From IMG/VR virus record IMGVR_UViG_3300050020_000110, positions 1 to 44,815 of that record: DNA of 44,815 nucleotides. One strand, 5' to 3'. Source of the stretch: a virus. This document shows positions 31,950 to 39,952 of the stretch, one piece after another. Positions within the stretch are counted from its first letter, which is position 1. Every line of letters begins with the position of its first letter. The translations under genes were made by a program, and so were the position numbers. The notes beneath the pieces are model-generated. The model saw only the letters and a list, made by a program, of their open reading frames with translations. It had not been told where the DNA came from and ran no database searches.

Positions 31950-32174
31950 ATGAAACTAACTACTTTACTCAAACAATATCAGTGTAATTCTGATATGCAA
32001 TACTTTGACATTATTTTGCAAAGTGTTGAGAATGGAAACAGGAACCAGGCAATAGGCCAATTTAGATCTTTGCCAAAACAGAATCAAAAAGACTTCATTG
32101 TTTACATTGCAACCACTTTTGAGAAAATGCCTGTATCACAACAACAATTTACTTTATTTATTCAAAACTTATAA
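31950..32174 (+). CDS. Hypothetical helical protein, 74 aa
   Basis: Starts MKLTTLLKQYQCNSDMQYFD. It is helical with NGNRNQAIGQFRSLPKQNQK and ends FTLFIQNL. Similar short genes are frequent in the accessory regions of Bacteroidetes phages and plasmids, without known function. Located 11 bases after the previous gene. Confidence 0.6.
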   Translation: MKLTTLLKQYQCNSDMQYFDIILQSVENGNRNQAIGQFRSLPKQNQKDFIVYIATTFEKMPVSQQQFTLFIQNL

Positions 32175-32186
32175 AATTAAAATCTT

Positions 32187-33062
32187 ATGAAAACAAATTC
32201 ATTAATTTACAAATGCAATAAAATTGCACCGAACGGCGAACAGTGGGAAATTTCAATCAGGTTAAACGATGACTGTAAAAACGGACACCAGGACTTTAGT
32301 ATTACGGGCACGTCCTATGAAAAAGGAAAAGCCAAAACAGAAAAAAATATGATACATGGTGGGGCGTGTGGCGATGAAATTGCAACCCTTTGGCCTGAGT
32401 TTGAAATATTCAACCGGTTGCATTTATGCGACTGCAAAGGTCGACCAATGTACGCGGCCGAAAATGGTCGTTATCATTTCAATAACACAGCCTTTGAAGT
32501 TGGCCGCGACTACCTGAGGTTAACCGCTGAAGAGGCAAAAGAATTAATACCTTACTGTTCCGAAGCGTTGGGCTTTGCTTTTCAACTTCACAAAATGAAA
32601 ATAATAGAACGTTGGGAAAGTGAAGCAAATGAAGCTATTAAATTACTCGAAATTTTGACAGGGAATGAATTTGTTAACGATTCAAAACGTTATCAGTACG
32701 AAACAATTACACCCGAACAAGAAAAAGAATTTTTAGCACTTGAAAAAGCCGGACATTTTACAACCGCTTCAGTAGCGCAGCGAAAAATTGATAAAATAAA
32801 CGAAGCGAACAAAAAACGTTTTGATGATGAGATGGCCCAAATTGAGAAAACAAAAAAGTCTGCAGCCGCAAAAGAAAAAGCGTTAAAAGCTATTTTGTCC
32901 GCCGGGCTACCTCTTCAAAACTGTATTTTTTACGACCATTCAAGCAGTTGCAACTTTAATTGGAAAAGCTACGATATTTTGATAACTGAAGAACAGTTTA
33001 CCGTTTTTGTTAAAAATAACAAAATCGACGGCTTTACTTTTGAATTGGAAACTAAAAAGTAA
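32187..33062 (+). CDS. Hypothetical protein, 291 aa
   Basis: The first 120 residues contain IAPNGEQWEISIRLNDDCKN and MIHGGACGDEIATLWPEFEI, with Cys and His at HLCDCKGRPMYA, a pattern that occurs in uncharacterised proteins of Bacteroidetes mobile elements. The middle (RKIDKINEANKKRFDDEMAQ) is coiled coil. The C-terminus has NCIFYDHSSSCNFNWKSYDI. No catalytic family recognised. The largest gene of the island. Confidence 0.65.
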   Translation: MKTNSLIYKCNKIAPNGEQWEISIRLNDDCKNGHQDFSITGTSYEKGKAKTEKNMIHGGACGDEIATLWPEFEIFNRLHLCDCKGRPMYAAENGRYHFNNTAFEVGRDYLRLTAEEAKELIPYCSEALGFAFQLHKMKIIERWESEANEAIKLLEILTGNEFVNDSKRYQYETITPEQEKEFLALEKAGHFTTASVAQRKIDKINEANKKRFDDEMAQIEKTKKSAAAKEKALKAILSAGLPLQNCIFYDHSSSCNFNWKSYDILITEEQFTVFVKNNKIDGFTFELETKK

Positions 33063-33069
33063 CCCAATA

Positions 33070-33171
33070 ATGCCGGCATATATTGAAACGTTAACCGGCT
33101 ACAACTGCAATAATGCAGAGAATTTTAAAAAATCAAATCAGAATGAAAAAGCAAAAATTGTCAATCAGTAA
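33070..33171 (+). CDS. Possible miniprotein, 33 aa
   Basis: Reads MPAYIETLTGYNCNNAENFK, ending KAKIVNQ. It begins seven bases after the previous stop and overlaps the next gene by 29 bases. Short, helical, unknown; the overlap leaves doubt that it is used. Confidence 0.35.
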   Translation: MPAYIETLTGYNCNNAENFKKSNQNEKAKIVNQ

Positions 33172-33349
33172 TTTTACATTTGAGTTTTCCGGGTATGGTC
33201 ATTATAAAGTGACTTTCTACAGTACGTTAACACATAAGAGTTGGTCGACTGTCACTCATGATATGCCGCTTATCGATGCAACTAAAAACTCAGATAGTCC
33301 GAAACAAGTTGATTTAATCAGATTAAAAAATATCTGTAAACACTTGTAG
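33143..33349 (+). CDS. Hypothetical protein, 68 aa
   Basis: Starting at ATG 33143, the product MKKQKLSISNFTFEFSGYGH continues YKVTFYSTLTHKSWSTVTHD, an apparent beta-sheet domain seen in small proteins of Bacteroidetes plasmids and phages. An in-frame ATG at 33113 gives ten more residues, but the MKK start is more typical. Function unknown. Confidence 0.6.
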   Translation: MKKQKLSISNFTFEFSGYGHYKVTFYSTLTHKSWSTVTHDMPLIDATKNSDSPKQVDLIRLKNICKHL

Positions 33350-33488
33350 TTCTGAAAATAATAATCTTTCACCCGTCGAAACATATCTTCTTAGCATGAA
33401 TATGTACTTATCGATCGAACGGACTGAAAAACCCTGCAACCATTGAACCGGAAGCAGGGAACTAAATACTAATTTAAAAATTTACAAG

Positions 33489-33929
33489 ATGGAAAAGCCG
33501 ATCGAATACTCAATTTTTAAAGATCACAAATTTTTATTAGAAACGGATCATCCTAACAATTATTTAGGCAAACAATATCAACACTTCATTGATACCAGGT
33601 ACAAAGCTAAATTAAGACTATACAACTATATGACTAAAAAAGAAAAAGCCGCTATAAAAGCGCGGTTAACTGAAATGTTAACCTATCAGATTGAAAAGTT
33701 AGTTAAAAGCACTAATTTTGAACTGGACGAAATATTTGATATATTTCAAAACGCCATAAAACAACGCGGTAGTTATCATTCTGAATCTGAATTTTTGACT
33801 GAATGTAATAAGGTCTCACTTGATGGTATGGCTTATCTGGTCCCGGATGTTGATATGGTTCAGGATCGCGAACTAACGGATTTTTGCAAGGAAAAAGGAA
33901 TAAAACTATTAACACAATGGGACGTATGA
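33489..33929 (+). CDS. Hypothetical protein, 146 aa
   Basis: Starts MEKPIEYSIFKDHKFLLETD, a helical protein with KLRLYNYMTKKEKAAIKARL and KSTNFELDEIFDIFQNAIKQR. No recognised domain. Preceded at 33432-33459 by a CCCTGC/GCAGGG hairpin in the leader, which could control its expression. The stop overlaps the next small gene by ATGA. Confidence 0.6.
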   Translation: MEKPIEYSIFKDHKFLLETDHPNNYLGKQYQHFIDTRYKAKLRLYNYMTKKEKAAIKARLTEMLTYQIEKLVKSTNFELDEIFDIFQNAIKQRGSYHSESEFLTECNKVSLDGMAYLVPDVDMVQDRELTDFCKEKGIKLLTQWDV

Positions 33930-34024
33930 GCTTAACTGATGTATTTTTGGCAATTGTATTTATTTGTGCCGTTAGTGTTGTGATTTACATACCGATTTGG
34001 CAAGTTAAACAAAATAAAAAATAG
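33926..34024 (+). CDS. Single-pass membrane miniprotein, 32 aa
   Basis: Reads MSLTDVFLAIVFICAVSVVI then YIPIWQVKQNKK. One membrane helix and a basic cytoplasmic tail. The ATG overlaps the preceding TGA and the next gene follows after four bases, so it fits the operon. Function unknown. Confidence 0.55.
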   Translation: MSLTDVFLAIVFICAVSVVIYIPIWQVKQNKK

Positions 34025-34028
34025 TGAT

Positions 34029-34364
34029 ATGGACACAAAACGAATAAATTTAAGACTCTCTTTGGTGCATTTCTCCGACGCTTGTAAAAACGCCGGACAA
34101 AGCGGGCTGATTTCGTGTGGAATTTCCCAGGAAATTAGAGAAACACAAACGGACGATGTGACATTTTGGACAATTGAAAATCTGATTGATAGGCTAGAAA
34201 TTACTGATTTTGACAAATTAAAGGTATTTTCTGACCTTTGCAGCAAAAAATTAGCTGAGCAGTTGGATAACTTTACGATTAAAGAAACGGATCACAAAAA
34301 AGCGTCCGTTTTGGGTAGAATTGATTTTTATCAGGCAAACAGACAAATACAGGAAATAAAATAA
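34029..34364 (+). CDS. Hypothetical protein, 111 aa
   Basis: Starts MDTKRINLRLSLVHFSDACK and continues GQSGLISCGISQEIRETQTD. The layout suggests a small alpha/beta protein; the C-terminus is helical (IDFYQANRQIQEIK). No domain recognised. Member of the plus-strand operon. Confidence 0.6.
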   Translation: MDTKRINLRLSLVHFSDACKNAGQSGLISCGISQEIRETQTDDVTFWTIENLIDRLEITDFDKLKVFSDLCSKKLAEQLDNFTIKETDHKKASVLGRIDFYQANRQIQEIK

Positions 34365-34385
34365 ACCACATAAAACAACATTATT

Positions 34386-34532
34386 ATGACCGAAATACGC
34401 TGCAATACCTGTAAAAAACTTTTGGTCATACAAACGGGCAAAAAGTTTGAAATTAAAATAAATTCGTGTCAATATACGATTTTAGGATCAATTGAAATAA
34501 CTTGTAAATGTGGAACAATTAAACAAATTTAA
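34386..34532 (+). CDS. Com-like zinc-ribbon protein, 48 aa
   Basis: MTEIRCNTCKKLLVIQTGKK followed by IEITCKCGTIKQI gives CxxC and CxC pairs. The opening EIRCxxCxKLL matches the small Com-type zinc proteins of phage Mu, which act on the translation of a neighbouring methyltransferase gene. Here no such gene is adjacent, so only the fold is claimed. Too short for ordinary gene callers at 60-residue cut-offs. Confidence 0.65.
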   Translation: MTEIRCNTCKKLLVIQTGKKFEIKINSCQYTILGSIEITCKCGTIKQI

Positions 34533-34537
34533 GAATT

Positions 34538-34738
34538 ATGAAATCAGTTTACCAATGTGCAAAAAGCACTCTAAAAATTGTCGCACTGGATGTGAAAGTA
34601 AGACACCGACCCGATAAGCCGATGATACGGCAAATCATCAATGATACATGCGATGGTATTTGCAAAGATTTAAAATTGTCTGACTATCATCGGGGTTTGT
34701 TAGAAAAATATTCATGCACTTTGCACCCTGAAGACTAA
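34538..34738 (+). CDS. Hypothetical protein, 66 aa
   Basis: Reads MKSVYQCAKSTLKIVALDVK and ends HRGLLEKYSCTLHPED. The middle VRHRPDKPMIRQIINDTCDG suggests a helical protein that may bind nucleic acid. Last gene before the strong terminator at 34764. Family unknown. Confidence 0.55.
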   Translation: MKSVYQCAKSTLKIVALDVKVRHRPDKPMIRQIINDTCDGICKDLKLSDYHRGLLEKYSCTLHPED

Positions 34739-34763
34739 CCCGCATTTTAAAATTAGAGCCCCC

Positions 34764-34805
34764 GAGGCCAATTGAACCGTTAACCCGGTTTAGTTGGCCT
34801 CTTTT
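34764..34805 (+). terminator. Strong rho-independent terminator
   Basis: GAGGCCAATTGAACCG pairs with CGGTTTAGTTGGCCTC across a short loop, followed by TTTT. It ends the rightward operon starting at 31744. Confidence 0.88.
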
Positions 34806-34830
34806 CATTTACATTAAAAATCAAAATATT

Positions 34831-35034
34831 ATGATGAAAAACATTAAAAACAAGTATGCACGAATACACGCGCCGTTAGTTCCTGGAGTTTATCCGCTTG
34901 ACCGGGATTTTGTAGTTTATGTTCGGAGTTCAAAACACGGATCATATGGCAAAATATGTGCAGATAGAAAGTTTAAAACTAAAGAAGGCGCACAAATATA
35001 CTTTGATGGCCTACAACCTGAACAAAGAATATAA
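34831..35034 (+). CDS. Hypothetical protein, 67 aa
   Basis: Starts MMKNIKNKYARIHAPLVPGV and ends FKTKEGAQIYFDGLQPEQRI. A compact basic protein with VVYVRSSKHGSYGKICADRK. No family recognised. It lies downstream of the terminator, so it probably has its own promoter or relies on read-through. Confidence 0.5.
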   Translation: MMKNIKNKYARIHAPLVPGVYPLDRDFVVYVRSSKHGSYGKICADRKFKTKEGAQIYFDGLQPEQRI

Positions 35035-35121
35035 TCGAATTAACGTGTTTCCTTGCCCGTTGTACAACTTTAATGCTAAAATAGTACTATCTATCAAACC
35101 CTATAAAAATAGTCGCTTAGA

Positions 35122-35280
35122 ATGAAAGAAATAGTAATTAACATATTGTCAAAAATGTACCAAAGGAGGTATGAAGTTTTGAAGGGAGAAACCCCCTCAG
35201 ACAAAAATCTAACGGGGGATTTATCCCCTCCAAACAAAAATTCGTATGAACAACGCAAAGAAAATACTACAAGAGATTGA
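35122..35280 (+). CDS. Possible small protein, 52 aa, overlapping the HTH gene
   Basis: An ATG at 35122 opens MKEIVINILSKMYQRRYEVL, continues through ETPSDKNLTGDLSPPNKNSY and ends TTRD. It spans both upstream copies of the CCCCTCC repeat and overlaps the start of the HTH gene by 35 bases. The repetitive DNA inside it makes a regulatory leader more likely than a protein, or both. Confidence 0.35.
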   Translation: MKEIVINILSKMYQRRYEVLKGETPSDKNLTGDLSPPNKNSYEQRKENTTRD

Positions 35281-35550
35281 GAAAGTCCGGGCTTATGTCG
35301 GGGTAACTCAATACGAAATTATACAAAACACAAGCCTGACAAAAATGACCGTACACGGAATAAAACACGTTGAAATATCACCCACGTTAGGAGTGTTGTG
35401 CGAGTACTGCAACTACCTGGGGCTGGATATTAAGATCGTTCCGAGGCAGGAACTAGTGGCCACAGAGAAACCGATGTTGTCAAAGAAGACAGACTTCACC
35501 ATGTGACCCCATCCAAACAAAAATCCTACTACCCCCTCCAAACAAAAAGT
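35192..35550 (+). repeat. Four direct repeats CCCCTCCAAACAAAAA around the HTH gene
   Basis: Copies lie at 35192-35209 (CCCCCTCAGACAAAAATC), 35225-35241, 35507-35524 and 35532-35550. Two precede the regulator gene start (35246) and two follow its stop (35506). They could be operators for autoregulation or boundary repeats of a moved gene. Confidence 0.65.
35246..35506 (+). CDS. XRE-like helix-turn-helix regulator, 86 aa
   Basis: The core GVTQYEIIQNTSLTKMTVHG with KHVEISPTLGVLCEYCNYLG is an XRE-type helix-turn-helix as in small phage repressors or Cro-like proteins. A short tail follows. It would bind operator DNA as a dimer. Possible targets in this genome are the flanking repeats or the TATAGA/TCTATA palindromes, but nothing here shows which. 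No integrase or lysogeny module accompanies it. Confidence 0.75.
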   Translation: MNNAKKILQEIEKVRAYVGVTQYEIIQNTSLTKMTVHGIKHVEISPTLGVLCEYCNYLGLDIKIVPRQELVATEKPMLSKKTDFTM

Positions 35551-35578
35551 CCAAAACCAATTAAGGCTTTGGACTTTT
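35544..35578. terminator. Bidirectional terminator between converging genes
   Basis: AGTCCAAA and TTTGGACT pair with A5 before and T4 after the stem, so it can stop transcripts from both strands. It overlaps the stop codon of the SNF2 gene and follows the HTH gene. Confidence 0.75.
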
Positions 35579-36949
35579 GTACTCTTTACGAAGTTCTGCT
35601 AGATACTTCGTGGCGGTCATAAGACCATCTTGCTCTTCTGCTTTGTCAAGTAGATTTTGCATTAAAGCCTCTTCGATTGTGCCTACTGCAATCAGGCTGT
35701 TTCGGATTACACTTTCAGTTTGTCCCTGCCGTGCTAGTCTTGCACAAGCCTGTTGATAAGCCTCCAGTGATTCAGGATAACCAAACCATATCTCAAAATG
35801 TCCACCTTTTTGGATATTCACTCCATGCCCCATCCCTGCGGGTTGTGCTAAAAGAAGTCTAATCTTCCCTGCATTCCAGTCGAGTTGGTCTTGATAGGTG
35901 TCCATCCTTCGGGGTTTGTGCTTCTTGAATTTCTCCATCAGTCGATCGTATGTGTGCTTGTACCAGTAGAAAATAATTACCGGTTCCTCGTACACGTCCA
36001 GAATTTCTTCAACCGCATCGATCTTAGCTTCCGATACTGTAAACGCTTCTCTGTTAGCTCCGTAGACTGCCCCACTGGTGTATTGAATGAGTTTGTTTCT
36101 AAGAACTCCCGCATTCATAGCCGTGATTTCACCCTCCGGGAGTTCAAGCACCAAATGTTTCTCAAAATCCTTGTATGCTCCCATTTCTTTTTCAGATAAA
36201 TGGACTTTGATCGCTCTTGGGATTACCGGCGGTAAGTCCAAATAATCCTCAGCTTTCATGCTGATGCAAATGTCCGAAATCAAATCGTGAATTTGTTCTT
36301 TAGCTCCTTCCTTCAAAACTCGTTTTGGGTAGGTGCTATAAGCCGTACTCGGGTCGAGAGTGAAAAACCGATCTCTGAAATGCGTTACGAACTTTCCTAG
36401 TCGTTCACCCCCATCCAGCAGAAACATTTGTGCCCATAGGTCTTCGTATCCGTTAGGGGCTGGCGTTCCCGTCAGGATAACAACTCGTTTTACTTGTCCC
36501 GTCCATTTCTTCAACGCTTTGAACCGCTGTGCTGAAGGAGATTTGAAGCTAGAACTTTCATCTACCACAATCATGTCAAACGGACATTTACTGCCATACA
36601 GGTTTGTCAGCCAAACCACGTTCTCCCGGTTGATGGTGTAAATATCTGCCTTAGCTTGAAGAGCCACCTTACGTTGGTTGTCAGAGCCTATACAGACCGA
36701 CAGTTTCAGGTGCTTTACATGTGACCACGCTTTGACTTCATCCATCCATGTGTCCCTCGCAACCCTCTTCGGGGCTATTATCAAAACCTTCTTCACCTCG
36801 AAGCTGTCAAACAGGAGTTTGTCAATGGCCGTGAGAGTCGAAATTGTTTTCCCTAAACCCATGTCCAGGAACAACCCACAAAATGAATTTTTAAGGATGT
36901 GTTCTGTGGAATGAGTTTGGTACTTGTGTAGGTTAGTTTCGTCTAGCAT
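35561..36949 (-). CDS. SNF2-family helicase/ATPase, 462 aa
   Basis: Walker A DMGLGKT (residues 29-35), a DExx box DESSSF, LTGTPAPNG (motif III) and the C-terminal helicase part with QLDWNAGKIRLLLAQPAGMGHG and QQACARLARQGQTE mark an SNF2-type DNA translocase. In phage replication modules it accompanies VRR-NUC, VirE-type primase and polA. The start overlaps the VRR-NUC stop by seven bases. Likely role: remodelling or unwinding during replication or recombination. Confidence 0.9.
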   Translation of the reverse strand: MLDETNLHKYQTHSTEHILKNSFCGLFLDMGLGKTISTLTAIDKLLFDSFEVKKVLIIAPKRVARDTWMDEVKAWSHVKHLKLSVCIGSDNQRKVALQAKADIYTINRENVVWLTNLYGSKCPFDMIVVDESSSFKSPSAQRFKALKKWTGQVKRVVILTGTPAPNGYEDLWAQMFLLDGGERLGKFVTHFRDRFFTLDPSTAYSTYPKRVLKEGAKEQIHDLISDICISMKAEDYLDLPPVIPRAIKVHLSEKEMGAYKDFEKHLVLELPEGEITAMNAGVLRNKLIQYTSGAVYGANREAFTVSEAKIDAVEEILDVYEEPVIIFYWYKHTYDRLMEKFKKHKPRRMDTYQDQLDWNAGKIRLLLAQPAGMGHGVNIQKGGHFEIWFGYPESLEAYQQACARLARQGQTESVIRNSLIAVGTIEEALMQNLLDKAEEQDGLMTATKYLAELRKEYKSPKP

Positions 36950-37230
36950 GGCACTTCGATAAAAGTAAGAAAATTATAAAGTTTTTCCATTGTGTCTAAT
37001 CTTTCACAGTAAAATCCCAAATATCTCAATCGTCTTTGCCAAATCTTCTGTAGCTTGCCGAGGCTCTTACCCTCAGACTTCAATTCTACAAAATAGATTT
37101 TAGCGGAAGGCATCAGCACAATTCTGTCAGGGAATCCCGAAACTGATATGCAGTGAAACTTCAAAGCCCACCCACCTAAAATCTGCACTTTAGATTGAAG
37201 AGTTTTTTCAATTAATTTTTCTGAATCCAT
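36943..37230 (-). CDS. VRR-NUC domain nuclease, 95 aa
   Basis: SGFPDRIVLMPSAKIYFVEL followed by KSEGKSLGKLQKIWQRRL is the PD-(D/E)XK core of stand-alone VRR-NUC proteins (GxPD, ExK with later Q). These are Holliday-junction or flap-type nucleases in phages. It precedes the SNF2 helicase and follows the origin-like region, a familiar order. Confidence 0.9.
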   Translation of the reverse strand: MDSEKLIEKTLQSKVQILGGWALKFHCISVSGFPDRIVLMPSAKIYFVELKSEGKSLGKLQKIWQRRLRYLGFYCERLDTMEKLYNFLTFIEVPC

Positions 37231-37488
37231 AATCTTAATTTTTAACGGTTACAAGTTACGCACACATACACGTATAGAGTGTATTTGCGTTTAGCCGATA
37301 TTGTTAATGATATATTGTTAATATATTAGGTTAATAATAATATATAAGTTTTATAATAAATATAGTAACTCTGTAACTTAACATAAATTTATACTGACTA
37401 TCAATACTTTAACAGGTTACAAAAATTTGTAACCAAAAGTAACTGTGTAATTTTAACGGTTACAAAGTTCAAAAGGTTTCATCTTCCG
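37231..37488. other. AT-rich origin-like region with many GTTAC/GTAAC repeats
   Basis: This 258-base gap contains about nine copies of GTTAC or its complement. TTAACGGTTACAA occurs near both ends (37240 and 37455), and GGTTACAAA-AA-TTTGTAACC forms a perfect 9-base palindrome around 37415. Between them is an almost pure A/T stretch with TATTGTTAATATATTAGG. Repeats that an initiator could bind next to an easily melted segment, directly beside the primase-helicase gene, are typical of a phage replication origin. No coding frame. Confidence 0.6.
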
Positions 37489-39894
37489 TTACAGGTGAAA
37501 ATTGGACTTTCGCATATAACCTCTTACTGTGACCCCTGATATTTTGATAGGTTTGGCCTCCCAATTATCTAAAAGTGACATTATGTATCGAATATCTTTA
37601 GCTGAAGCTTTATTCAAATCGGCAGGGTCTCTCTTAAATACCAACGTCCAAATATATTCCGGCGTTACTTTTTCGATAGGTTTACCAACATATTTTCCTG
37701 CATTGATATAGTCTAATCTCTCGAAGTGTTCCATATCTGACCATTCAGCAGGTACGGGCATATCGAGTATTTTATTCACCATTCGCGATCTATCATCCTT
37801 CATAACGTGTGCTTGCTGCATATCCGCAGCAAAAGTAGATAACTCTGTAGATAGATATAAAGGTTCATGTTCTTCAAAACGAACTTTAGCCTCAGCCCAG
37901 ATTTGGTCTACTTCGTTAGATAAATCATCGAAAATACTCTTCTTTGCGTTCTCTATCTTGCACGGACACACCCAATACCTACGATTACCAGTGGGGTCTT
38001 CCAACGGGTCTTCTTCATTTGTAGTAGGTATGAATATACACTGCCTAGGGAAGTTCTCAGTACGCTTACCATAGGCTACTCTATATCGGTCATCCCGCTT
38101 AGATATGAAGTGCTTTATCTGTTCCTTTTCAGCTTTCTTCATACCCGCCATTTCAGCCATCTCCACTATCCAAACACCTTGAATAGCTTCGTAGGCTTCT
38201 TTGCCCTGTATGGTTCCAAAACTATCAGAATACCACTCACCCCCAAGCTTTGCCACAAAAGTACTCTTACCCATTCCTTGACTACCGATAAGCGTGACAA
38301 CGTTGTCGAACTTACAACCAGGGGTATAAATCCGTGCTACCGCAGCAGTACACATTTTACGTGCAATTGCTTTTGTATAAGCATTATCGTCAGCCCCTAA
38401 GTAGTCAATGAAAAGATTATTCAACCTTTCAGTACCATCCCAAACAAGAGTATCTATATATTCTTTGACCGGGTGGAAACTGTTCTCCTCACAGATCAGG
38501 GTCATACCATCCTGAATAGCCTGTTTGCTTGTCAACTTGTACCTAGTTTCAACGTAGTGCCGAACCTGTACATCGTCTGAGTCAGCTAAATACTTTGTGT
38601 TCCGATTTATCTTACGCCATGGTAAATGCTTAGTAGCTACCTCGCGCTTCTCGAACTTATCCAAAGCAAAAGCACCTCTGAGGTATTTATCATTCCGAAG
38701 TACAAGCACAGCATTGTTGATAGTAGCCATACAGTTTCCCTGCTTATCCGTTTCAAGCTCACCTAGCCATTTATCGTCATAAGGCGTATCGACTTCAAGT
38801 TCTTCGTCAAACTCTATGTCATCGAATTTAGCTTTAGCATCTTCCAAACGCTCTAGTGCCAAACGCTTACGCACTCTAGGCTCTTTCGACACCAACTCTG
38901 ACATGGCAGAGAACGAAGGTAGCTTAGAGGTATTTGTACCATCTCTAGCGTCTTTGTCTTTTAACCCGAACTTGTGTATTCTAACCAAATCCCAAGCGTT
39001 TACGCACAAGCCCCCCGCAGGATCAGTCCCGTGATGGGAAAAAGCAAACTTATCCTCGTAGACCACCACGCCACCGGCGGTAGAACCTAGGGTGTAGGTG
39101 TACCTCTTATCATCATTCGCTACCGGTTCGTAGATACCTTCGAGGTAAAGTTCGATAGCTTCTGAGATGGCAAACTCCCGACAAAAAGCACCGATAAGCC
39201 CTGTTTTCTCTAACGGGTCGCCCTGCTTTTTAATATCAGACGTAATAATGTCTTTCACTCTGTCCGATGTCGGCCATTGAGAAATGTCGTGCCAATCTTT
39301 GTACTGCGCCAAAACTTCGTCAGCATCCAACCATTCACCATCAGAGACATGAAACTCATACTCACCATCAGCCGAAGTAGATGGCCAATACATAAGCCGC
39401 GAAGGCTCAAAAGTAGTATCGTCAAAATCGTTGATACCTAACGAACTTGCAATCTTACGAGCTATCGCAGTGTATTCGTCCGTGTAAACAGGACGGTTAA
39501 GAGGAATAACTAATCGTAGTCTTGGGCTTTTAGCAGTGTGTTTATGGGTTGAGTAGACCAAAGCAGCGCAGTCGTACAACACTGAGAAATTGTTCCAAAA
39601 GCCAGGTTTAGCAAAATCCAAGTCAAGCGTTAAAGCAGAACGTGAAGTAATACTATCAGCTTTTCTTCTACCTCCGTGAATGCTTCCTGCCACAAAGCCC
39701 CCCACGTCTTTCAGTTCAGCTTGTCTTGCAACAGTAGCAGCTTTGTATTCTGCTACTGTTTCAACAGTTCTGTGTGTCTGCGATAGCTTTTCCACTAAAG
39801 CGGACCACGTAGTCGTAGTGTTTTTCCAACTGGTTTCTTTCCGGCTCTTGCCGATAGCGATTTCCAGTTCTCCATCAAATTTTAGTTGTTGCAT
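37489..39894 (-). CDS. Primase-helicase (AEP primase with VirE/D5-type helicase), 801 aa
   Basis: The N-terminal part has ALTLDLDF and SPRLRLVIPLNRP, the metal-binding and template-contact motifs of archaeo-eukaryotic primases. The C-terminal half has Walker A GSQGMGKST, Walker B-like WIVEMAEM and TTNEEDPLEDPTGNRRYW, as in virulence-associated E helicases. One protein therefore primes and unwinds at the origin located immediately upstream on its 3' side. It is the main replication initiator candidate. Confidence 0.9.
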   Translation of the reverse strand: MQQLKFDGELEIAIGKSRKETSWKNTTTTWSALVEKLSQTHRTVETVAEYKAATVARQAELKDVGGFVAGSIHGGRRKADSITSRSALTLDLDFAKPGFWNNFSVLYDCAALVYSTHKHTAKSPRLRLVIPLNRPVYTDEYTAIARKIASSLGINDFDDTTFEPSRLMYWPSTSADGEYEFHVSDGEWLDADEVLAQYKDWHDISQWPTSDRVKDIITSDIKKQGDPLEKTGLIGAFCREFAISEAIELYLEGIYEPVANDDKRYTYTLGSTAGGVVVYEDKFAFSHHGTDPAGGLCVNAWDLVRIHKFGLKDKDARDGTNTSKLPSFSAMSELVSKEPRVRKRLALERLEDAKAKFDDIEFDEELEVDTPYDDKWLGELETDKQGNCMATINNAVLVLRNDKYLRGAFALDKFEKREVATKHLPWRKINRNTKYLADSDDVQVRHYVETRYKLTSKQAIQDGMTLICEENSFHPVKEYIDTLVWDGTERLNNLFIDYLGADDNAYTKAIARKMCTAAVARIYTPGCKFDNVVTLIGSQGMGKSTFVAKLGGEWYSDSFGTIQGKEAYEAIQGVWIVEMAEMAGMKKAEKEQIKHFISKRDDRYRVAYGKRTENFPRQCIFIPTTNEEDPLEDPTGNRRYWVCPCKIENAKKSIFDDLSNEVDQIWAEAKVRFEEHEPLYLSTELSTFAADMQQAHVMKDDRSRMVNKILDMPVPAEWSDMEHFERLDYINAGKYVGKPIEKVTPEYIWTLVFKRDPADLNKASAKDIRYIMSLLDNWEAKPIKISGVTVRGYMRKSNFHL

Positions 39895-39952
39895 ATCTTA
39901 CTTTTTAGAGATATTAGACCAGAAATCAAAACCCTCAACGGAATTTTTCCAG

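Noticed and set aside
33070-33171. Confident gene call for the 33-residue frame
   Set aside because: It overlaps the better supported 68-residue gene by 29 bases; it is listed with low confidence only.
34919-35125. Frame of 68 codons antisense-free but overlapping the gene at 34831-35034
   Set aside because: Most of it is a shifted reading of the 67-residue gene, which has the better start and spacing.
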